Origin: Mycolicibacterium canariasense
GTDB taxonomy: Bacteria; Actinomycetota; Actinomycetes; Mycobacteriales; Mycobacteriaceae
NCBI RefSeq assembly: GCF_002101555.1
Contig: NZ_LQOL01000077.1
Location: 1 to 39,130 of the forward strand
Reading direction: 5' to 3'
Length of the DNA: 39,130 nt
The translations under genes and the position numbers were made by a program. Shown here piece by piece: positions 36,101 through 39,130 of this stretch; position 1 is the stretch's first letter, and each line of letters starts with the position of its first letter. The notes below the pieces were generated by a model, which searched no databases, was not told the origin of the DNA, and saw only the letters and a program-made list of their open reading frames with translations.

Positions 36101-37790
36101 TGCGGATATGGGTCCAGGCTCATCCGCTTTGGTCGTCAACGAGTGGCACAAGTGGGACAACCTCACCAACACGCCGATCACTGACAAATACGGTCGGCCG
36201 GTACTTGACGGCTCACACGCGACGGTCGTGGTGTATCCCGAAGGAGCCGAGGGTCCCATCTGGTGGGACCCTCAGATGGGCACCATGTTTGACCATCCGC
36301 CTCACTCGATGGTGGAACGCAGCGCCTCGCTGTGGGCCACACCGGTACCACCCCATGAAGGAGTACATCACCATGGATCTGGAGACGCGGGAACAGGCAC
36401 TGGCGTATCTGGCGCAGATACAGCCAGGCGTGAGATTCAGGGTGGATCCGTTCGAGAGTGGATGGATCTGCAAGGAGGACATCCCGCCGGAGGAGAACCT
36501 GACCCGGGGCCTCGGGATGGCGAGCTTGATCATCGACAAGCAGACCGGAGTAGTGACGGTTCAGTCGAGCCTGCCGACGGATCTGGTGGCGAACGAGTAC
36601 GCGGAGGCGAAGAGAACTGGGAGCCCCCTGCCCGGCCGGCAGATCTATCCGTACCAGTGGAGGATCACCATTCGGCGCATCCAGGAGACCTCGGAAGCGA
36701 TCGTCTATCACATGACAACGACGTCCCTGAGCGATCCGCACGCACCGACGGCGGAGCATCCATTGACCATCGAGAAGCGCACGTACATCAGCAATCCGAC
36801 GGATTGGCTGTCGAGCGTGGCGACGTCACACGCGGAGTGGCTGAGCCGACAGAACCAAGGGGTGTGGCCGGAGACGGCGACGACCGAGGTGTAGGTGGTG
36901 ATGCGGCCGACCGATCCCCCGGCGAGGCGCCACTCGGCCACGAGACTGGTCGAGATCCCTCTGGGGACCCACACCAAGGGCACACCGATCCCGACGGCCC
37001 CAAACATGATGAGCCGCCTGGGGAACACCAAGCCGATGACGCGTCGAATCATCACGACGATTCCTCGCCCTGGGAAGGACCGGAGGGCGAACGGGCAGCC
37101 GTACTGCTGCCGGCGGACGACTCCGGTTACCGAGTACAGCCCAGAGATTGTGATTTCCTTGGTATCTCACCCGAACAAGTTGAGGCCTGGGCCAATCGCG
37201 AAGCACCGCTCGGAATGACACCGACAGAATTCAAACAGTTCAGTAGCTCGCTCTACGACGCCCTATCCAGGGACGGTTTCTCTCCGCAAGACCTCGACGT
37301 CCGCCTGCAGGGTTCGTCGGCGCGGTTCTTCTCCGGTGAACACAAATGGCTTCCAACCGAATCTGAGCTTGCCGCTCACCCCGAAGCACAAGCACGAGCG
37401 AACAGTTGGTTCGGCGATGACGACAGCCGCCCATTGCGACGCCCGTTCGACTCGATGTACCGCCTTGGACTGGACGATGAGCCGAGCGACTATGACATTC
37501 AGATTTCGTCTGATTCGATGGTGGCGTCATGCCGGCACGTGTGGGAAGCCAACGGATCTCCCGACGAGCTCATCCATCCAAAATATGGGTTTGTGAACAA
37601 GGATATTTTTCGGGCGCTGTTCCCGCAGATGTGGGAATGGGCCCAAAACTGGTCCGAACGAACTGGTCGTCCCGTGGTACCTGCACTGTTTTCAAGCTCG
37701 GGGCCTCCTGACACCACCCACACCGGAGTGTCCTCACATTTCCGGGACTCCGACTGGCCGATTTACCCCGAGGAGAGGGAGCAACCATGA
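33102..37790 (+). CDS. CpnT-like type VII-secreted polymorphic toxin; ORF fused to a downstream second toxin module
   Basis: 1562 codons from GTG 33102. Residues 1-470 match the CpnT N-terminal region: ESX-type helices ending in ATGYNYRNADAA, then SWPSGHSAMMNVLAAQWRNF, and a final FVPGGALSKTG block. Residues 470-880 are a Pro/Ala/His/Glu linker. Residues 895-1085 form a Tox-PL (papain-fold glutamine deamidase) domain with likely triad C928 (SNNCLDCSLSALS), H1039 (DGSHATVVVY) and D1056 (WWDPQMG). The frame then reads through an immunity gene (1085-1264, low-complexity nonsense) into a linker and a nucleotidyltransferase-like domain (about 1340-1562; GSS at 1404, DYD at 1463). The natural toxin probably ended near 36357; see findings. 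Confidence 0.8.
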   Translation: MGVVASAHGRIEVDPDVLINAGKRVESLGTQLAMLSDSLGAALGGGIASGADTAGLSFGLQYGRIADDFAKALAMAANSYLGVGRMLQATGYNYRNADAASTIGGQGPSGGVGPAPAEKVAADLPTGPNGVMVPPPGKWYLVEPLLQVLPGLGLIAGTAMSWPSGHSAMMNVLAAQWRNFSTGFAIFQSELNALKPAVAAQHIPEGDKIAEAFDNLGTAMSYLTDTATTTAQKISDFAKQVQQVQDAIRRLLDRLSLSGLWDTVTDFFTGDGMKVLREVARDVSTVLGNFQRQVEGIVGLLNELKEVISDAADAFQKWIRPVLVAQFGDDVGNFLADAVTLYTDFQVGVANGLINTVSGVVSMADPAMWKGMAEKAWEVANDPSKAPGVLAEMGKQFIALDQWKGDHPGRGAGEAAFNIGSLFVPGGALSKTGSVAKSLNMTRRVLEEGRLPKLREIGEWSRGAPKFDGVGDLPGGQGIPDVPEVRPGAVPDSLIGPTAPHGIDAPTTPRGLDSPQGPAGPPDPPGPQSTPGGSHQGGGGNPPPDPPGRSVPPSAADSGPGRVDGPASQPPSPPPHTPGPTPHTPEPSPSAPEASPRAPEASPPAASPPPETHGTAGAPETPRAPEPSMHAPEAGSHAPETGSHAAESGSHTTEIRETSTPGGHEPPAASHPPVEHQPTVDQPRAHEPAAHQSTPSEPVETSPVSTPAGQHPAAHAPMVGGMPMGPHVAGPVHTAPDHSPAARTSTPDASARAPETRSPEARSTETRSPQANPPSISGAGPSAERSPSAPVKASATPSESAPAREPMHPTQDAPAARTEDQSVPHRDETPTTAAHHPADPAGSSHDPRAGDGPGQPDHSGPVGNPANDRIYGPGQLRPVEDPAYQTAVEDALRATNGEYLRHADPRMNDYGTLINDGGHTVPGRSNNCLDCSLSALSSFRGDPTVAAPRFLDRLQNGLIDTRSGEQAGLRRAADWLGDPVRPVSPSLPIAQRFAELHQQIADMGPGSSALVVNEWHKWDNLTNTPITDKYGRPVLDGSHATVVVYPEGAEGPIWWDPQMGTMFDHPPHSMVERSASLWATPVPPHEGVHHHGSGDAGTGTGVSGADTARREIQGGSVREWMDLQGGHPAGGEPDPGPRDGELDHRQADRSSDGSVEPADGSGGERVRGGEENWEPPARPADLSVPVEDHHSAHPGDLGSDRLSHDNDVPERSARTDGGASIDHREAHVHQQSDGLAVERGDVTRGVAEPTEPRGVAGDGDDRGVGGDAADRSPGEAPLGHETGRDPSGDPHQGHTDPDGPKHDEPPGEHQADDASNHHDDSSPWEGPEGERAAVLLPADDSGYRVQPRDCDFLGISPEQVEAWANREAPLGMTPTEFKQFSSSLYDALSRDGFSPQDLDVRLQGSSARFFSGEHKWLPTESELAAHPEAQARANSWFGDDDSRPLRRPFDSMYRLGLDDEPSDYDIQISSDSMVASCRHVWEANGSPDELIHPKYGFVNKDIFRALFPQMWEWAQNWSERTGRPVVPALFSSSGPPDTTHTGVSSHFRDSDWPIYPEEREQP
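34989..35051 (+). repeat. 21-bp tandem repeats in the toxin linker
   Basis: Three imperfect 21-bp units (34989-35009, 35010-35030, 35031-35051) encode HAPEAGS, HAPETGS and HAAESGS; a partial fourth encodes HTTE. The whole linker (about 34600-35740) is rich in Pro, Ala, Glu, His and Ser and probably forms an extended or trans-envelope segment, as in other polymorphic toxins. Confidence 0.85.
36373..36894 (+). CDS. Probable immunity protein to the Tox-PL toxin
   Basis: 173 aa, read in a different frame from the giant ORF. AAGGAG lies 9 nt before ATG 36373 (MDLETREQALAYLAQIQPG); ATG 36355 is an in-frame alternative. The codons are strongly G/C-ending in this frame, while the overlapping toxin frame gives Gly/Asp/Glu low-complexity sequence, so this is the real gene. 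It is acidic and probably cytosolic, with Trp/Tyr-rich beta strands (YPYQWRITIRRIQETSEAIVYHM) and no signal peptide. Position directly after the deamidase domain is the standard place for the cognate antitoxin. No family was recognised with confidence; a YrhB/Imm35-like fold is only a guess. Confidence 0.82.
   Translation: MDLETREQALAYLAQIQPGVRFRVDPFESGWICKEDIPPEENLTRGLGMASLIIDKQTGVVTVQSSLPTDLVANEYAEAKRTGSPLPGRQIYPYQWRITIRRIQETSEAIVYHMTTTSLSDPHAPTAEHPLTIEKRTYISNPTDWLSSVATSHAEWLSRQNQGVWPETATTEV
36895..37787 (+). other. Displaced second toxin module (nucleotidyltransferase-like), in frame with the giant ORF
   Basis: After the immunity gene stop the giant frame becomes meaningful again. It begins with an acidic His/Asp/Pro linker (GHETGRDPSGDPHQGHTDPD, then SSPWEGPEGERA) as found before polymorphic-toxin tips. 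A compact C-terminal domain of about 220 residues follows, carrying QGSSARFFSG and, 59 codons later, EPSDYDIQIS. That GSS plus DxD pair is the metal and nucleotide signature of nucleotidyltransferases. HPKYGFVNKDIFRALFPQMWEW follows. The module has no start codon or ribosome site of its own, so it looks like a stored toxin tip activated by recombination or by frame fusion. Confidence 0.65.
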
Positions 37791-38143
37791 ATCATCTGGT
37801 GCTCGTCGTCGACATTCAAGGCCGGATAGATCAAGAAGGCCTGGAGCGACTTCGGGCGAATCTCAGCTTGAAGAAACAAGGCAGGTTGACTGACGACTGG
37901 GACCAAGAGTTTGGCCACCGAAGAATCACGCGATCATCTGGTGCCTACTCAAGTGTCGGCCTATTCCGGAACTTCGACGGCTCCTGGAAGGTCCAAGTAA
38001 CCGATACAGAGGAACTGGACCCAAGTAACACAGATATAGCAAGTCTCCGTAGCGAACTCGTCGCGGGAATCACGAAGTCCGGTTACCAGGCAACCGTCCG
38101 AGCGAAGCCGACGTTCGGCGCCGCACCTCGAGATCGTGACTGA
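37787..38143 (+). CDS. Small protein after the second toxin module, probable immunity protein
   Basis: 118 aa. The ATG at 37787 overlaps the giant ORF stop (ATGA) and has GAGAGGGAG just upstream. The protein (MNHLVLVVDIQGRIDQEGLE...) alternates strands and helices: SSVGLFRNFDGSWKVQVTDTEEL and a terminal helix DIASLRSELVAGI. No known family was recognised. Immediate coupling to the nucleotidyltransferase-like module makes a cognate antitoxin the best guess. GC content is lower and codons are less biased than in the core genes, as expected for acquired DNA. Its end overlaps the next gene by 8 nt. Confidence 0.7.
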   Translation: MNHLVLVVDIQGRIDQEGLERLRANLSLKKQGRLTDDWDQEFGHRRITRSSGAYSSVGLFRNFDGSWKVQVTDTEELDPSNTDIASLRSELVAGITKSGYQATVRAKPTFGAAPRDRD

Positions 38144-38410
38144 AGTCCAAGAGATACTCGTTCCGACTCTGAACGCCATAGGCTTTTCGCTCGACGCGAT
38201 CGACGACGACACCGATGTCGGCGGCGACATCTCAGTGTGGCGTACTACGCGCGCAAGGACTGCAAGGATCCAGATCTGCCACTCAGTGAGGTTGCAAGGG
38301 CCGCGAAGGCCGGGCACGACAGCTTTGAGAACCCTCTGTTCTGGGTCAAGGTGCGCATCGAGACCTACGTCGACGTTGCGCCAACAGGCATCTTGAAGAT
38401 GTACGGATGA
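38136..38410 (+). pseudogene. Frameshifted small immunity-like gene
   Basis: It starts at GTG 38136 (MTEVQEILVPTLNAIGFSLD) and reads well to about 38237. The frame then degenerates, while the -1 frame continues naturally (VAYYARKDCKDPDLPLSEVA ... GILKMYG) to TGA 38408-38410. A two-base TG duplication in GTGTGG (38235-38240) explains the shift; GTGG would give one ORF of about 90 aa. The G/C-ending codons follow the same switch. It may therefore be a decayed immunity gene, or the result of a sequence error. No family was recognised. Confidence 0.65.
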
Positions 38411-38519
38411 CTGTCGCCGGGACACTCCTGCCCATGGCGTCACAGCCGCGTGCGCCGTTCACCTCCCGCTTGCCTGTACAACGAACCTCCTCAACACCGA
38501 ATGTCGAAGGTGCTCCGCA
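38411..38519. other. Short gap without a recognisable gene
   Basis: No convincing ORF, repeat or promoter is visible. GAAGGTG near 38508-38514 is the ribosome site of the next gene. Confidence 0.4.
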
Positions 38520-38744
38520 ATGAATCTGGCCGAACTGGCGACGGAATTGTCAGCAATCGGGATTCCAAAGGAGGTTGTGGCGGTCGGAGGCAGGGCGGAC
38601 TACGCATGGTGCATCGAGCGGGCTTCCGATGGCCATTGGGAAGTCTTCTGGTATGAACGTGGGAACAAGAATGATCTGGTCACATTCACCAATGAGTCTG
38701 ATGCCGGCCATCAACTCCTGGCCAGACTCGCACCCAATCCGTGA
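38520..38744 (+). CDS. Small conserved protein, immunity-like
   Basis: 74 aa (MNLAELATELSAIGIPKEVV...). AAGGTG precedes the ATG by about 7 nt. The layout is an N-terminal helix, then GRADYAWCIERASDGHWEVF and WYERGNKNDLVTFTNESDAG, closing with a helix. Small Trp-rich proteins of this pattern occur beside actinobacterial polymorphic toxins, to my recollection, but no family name is assigned. It is complete, with no sign of decay. No adjacent toxin tip is visible, so it would be an orphan antitoxin retained after loss of its toxin. Confidence 0.65.
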   Translation: MNLAELATELSAIGIPKEVVAVGGRADYAWCIERASDGHWEVFWYERGNKNDLVTFTNESDAGHQLLARLAPNP

Positions 38745-38830
38745 AATGCCGCACATTCGTGAGCACACCCAATATCTTCCGCCTCGAAAGGTCGGCGAAC
38801 AGAAATTGCGTGTCACTACACCGGAGCCGA

Positions 38831-39106
38831 ATGCGAGCCTTCCTGATGCGTGATCTGCCAACCTGCGGCGCTGTCGCCGTGTTCGGCGGCCGTCGCCTCA
38901 AGATCCAGTTCGGGGGCGCCGATTGGGTCGCGGTTACTCCGCCGGCGGGATCTCACATTCCGGATGGATTAGAGCGCGTCGAGTCCAGCCGCGCAGATCC
39001 CGAGCCGTTAGTGACGTTACCGATCTCCGCGCTTGATGCCATCGTCGATATCTGGCTCTTCACAGATGAGGGTGTAGAGGTGGTTGGCGCGTCGTTGCCG
39101 GGATAG
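38831..39106 (+). CDS. Small hypothetical protein at the end of the toxin/immunity array
   Basis: 91 aa from ATG 38831 (MRAFLMRDLPTCGAVAVFGG), which has CGGAG 4 nt upstream. A longer reading from GTG 38741 (GTGA overlap with the preceding stop) is possible, but its first 30 residues look non-coding. The protein is beta-rich (RRLKIQFGGADWVAVTPPAG) and acidic at the end (DIWLFTDEGVEVVGASLPG). No family was recognised. Its position suggests another orphan immunity-type gene. Nothing is visible in the last 24 bases. Confidence 0.6.
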   Translation: MRAFLMRDLPTCGAVAVFGGRRLKIQFGGADWVAVTPPAGSHIPDGLERVESSRADPEPLVTLPISALDAIVDIWLFTDEGVEVVGASLPG

Positions 39107-39130
39107 AGGTCGAGGTCTCTCGAAAATGAG

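Noticed and set aside
36351..36358. Programmed ribosomal frameshift at the C-run
   Set aside because: No slippery heptamer or downstream stimulator is evident. A one-base mutation or sequence error is simpler, though slippage is not excluded.
36360..36890. The giant ORF as one genuine continuous protein
   Set aside because: The stretch reads as out-of-frame low complexity while another frame is clearly coding with a ribosome site. I keep the ORF as an entry but regard this part as not native toxin.
36895..37218. 107-codon ORF starting right after the immunity stop
   Set aside because: It is a frame shadow of the second toxin linker, which has the meaningful translation in the giant-ORF frame.
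38741..38830. Upstream start (GTG 38741) for the last small gene
   Set aside because: The added residues have unbiased codons and no family-like pattern; ATG 38831 has a ribosome site. It is kept as an alternative only.

Overview
The window is chromosomal DNA from a mycobacterium, most likely a fast-growing Mycolicibacterium. It is GC-rich and carries a long run of genes that I recognise as homologues of the Mycobacterium tuberculosis Rv3218-Rv3247c neighbourhood, in nearly the same order: a lipid-kinase-like protein, whiB1, pdtaS, TB7.3, rshA-sigH, an SDR, an SRAP protein, aroA, rsgA, desA3 and its reductase, a WS/DGAT acyltransferase, secA1, hpf, comF, lpqB-mtrB-mtrA and tmk. Accessory genes flank both ends of this core. 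All family assignments come from reading the sequence and from recalled family knowledge; no database search was run.

Left end (1-4530). The tail of a DUF222/13E12-type HNH protein is followed by a convergent four-gene beta-ketoadipate operon (pcaF-pcaD-pcaI-pcaJ, minus strand, every junction overlapping by 4 nt). A divergent LysR-type regulator completes the set. Together these would convert 3-oxoadipate enol-lactone to succinyl-CoA and acetyl-CoA.

Core (4543-32041). This part holds regulation (WhiB1, PdtaS, SigH/RshA, MtrAB), translation (bL37, RsgA, long HPF, YbaK), the aromatic amino acid pathway (AroA), fatty-acid desaturation (DesA3 and its reductase, each preceded by the same palindromic operator), neutral-lipid synthesis, protein export (SecA1) and DNA repair (SRAP). 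A GNAT protein, a ChrA chromate transporter and two SAM methyltransferases sit among them. Several genes show a TAGGCT-like -10 box 5-8 nt before an ATG or GTG, the layout of leaderless mRNAs. ppk2 and the kefB-type genes that I recall from the M. tuberculosis order are absent.

Right end (32085-39130). Immediately upstream of tmk, where sahH is expected, lies a divergent accessory locus laid out like esxF-esxE-cpnT. It has two WXG100 genes and then a very large ORF with a CpnT-like N-terminal half, a long Pro/Ala/His/Glu-rich linker and a papain-fold glutamine-deamidase (Tox-PL) domain. The ORF then continues without a stop over a separate gene in another frame, probably the cognate immunity gene. 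It ends in a second, unrelated toxin-like module with a nucleotidyltransferase-type GSS...DYD signature. Downstream follow four small genes of immunity-like size, one of them frameshifted. The layout suggests a type VII-secreted polymorphic toxin whose 3' end acts as a cassette array. A one-base change in a C-run at 36351-36354 appears to have fused the active toxin frame to the stored module. This locus is the main discovery candidate.
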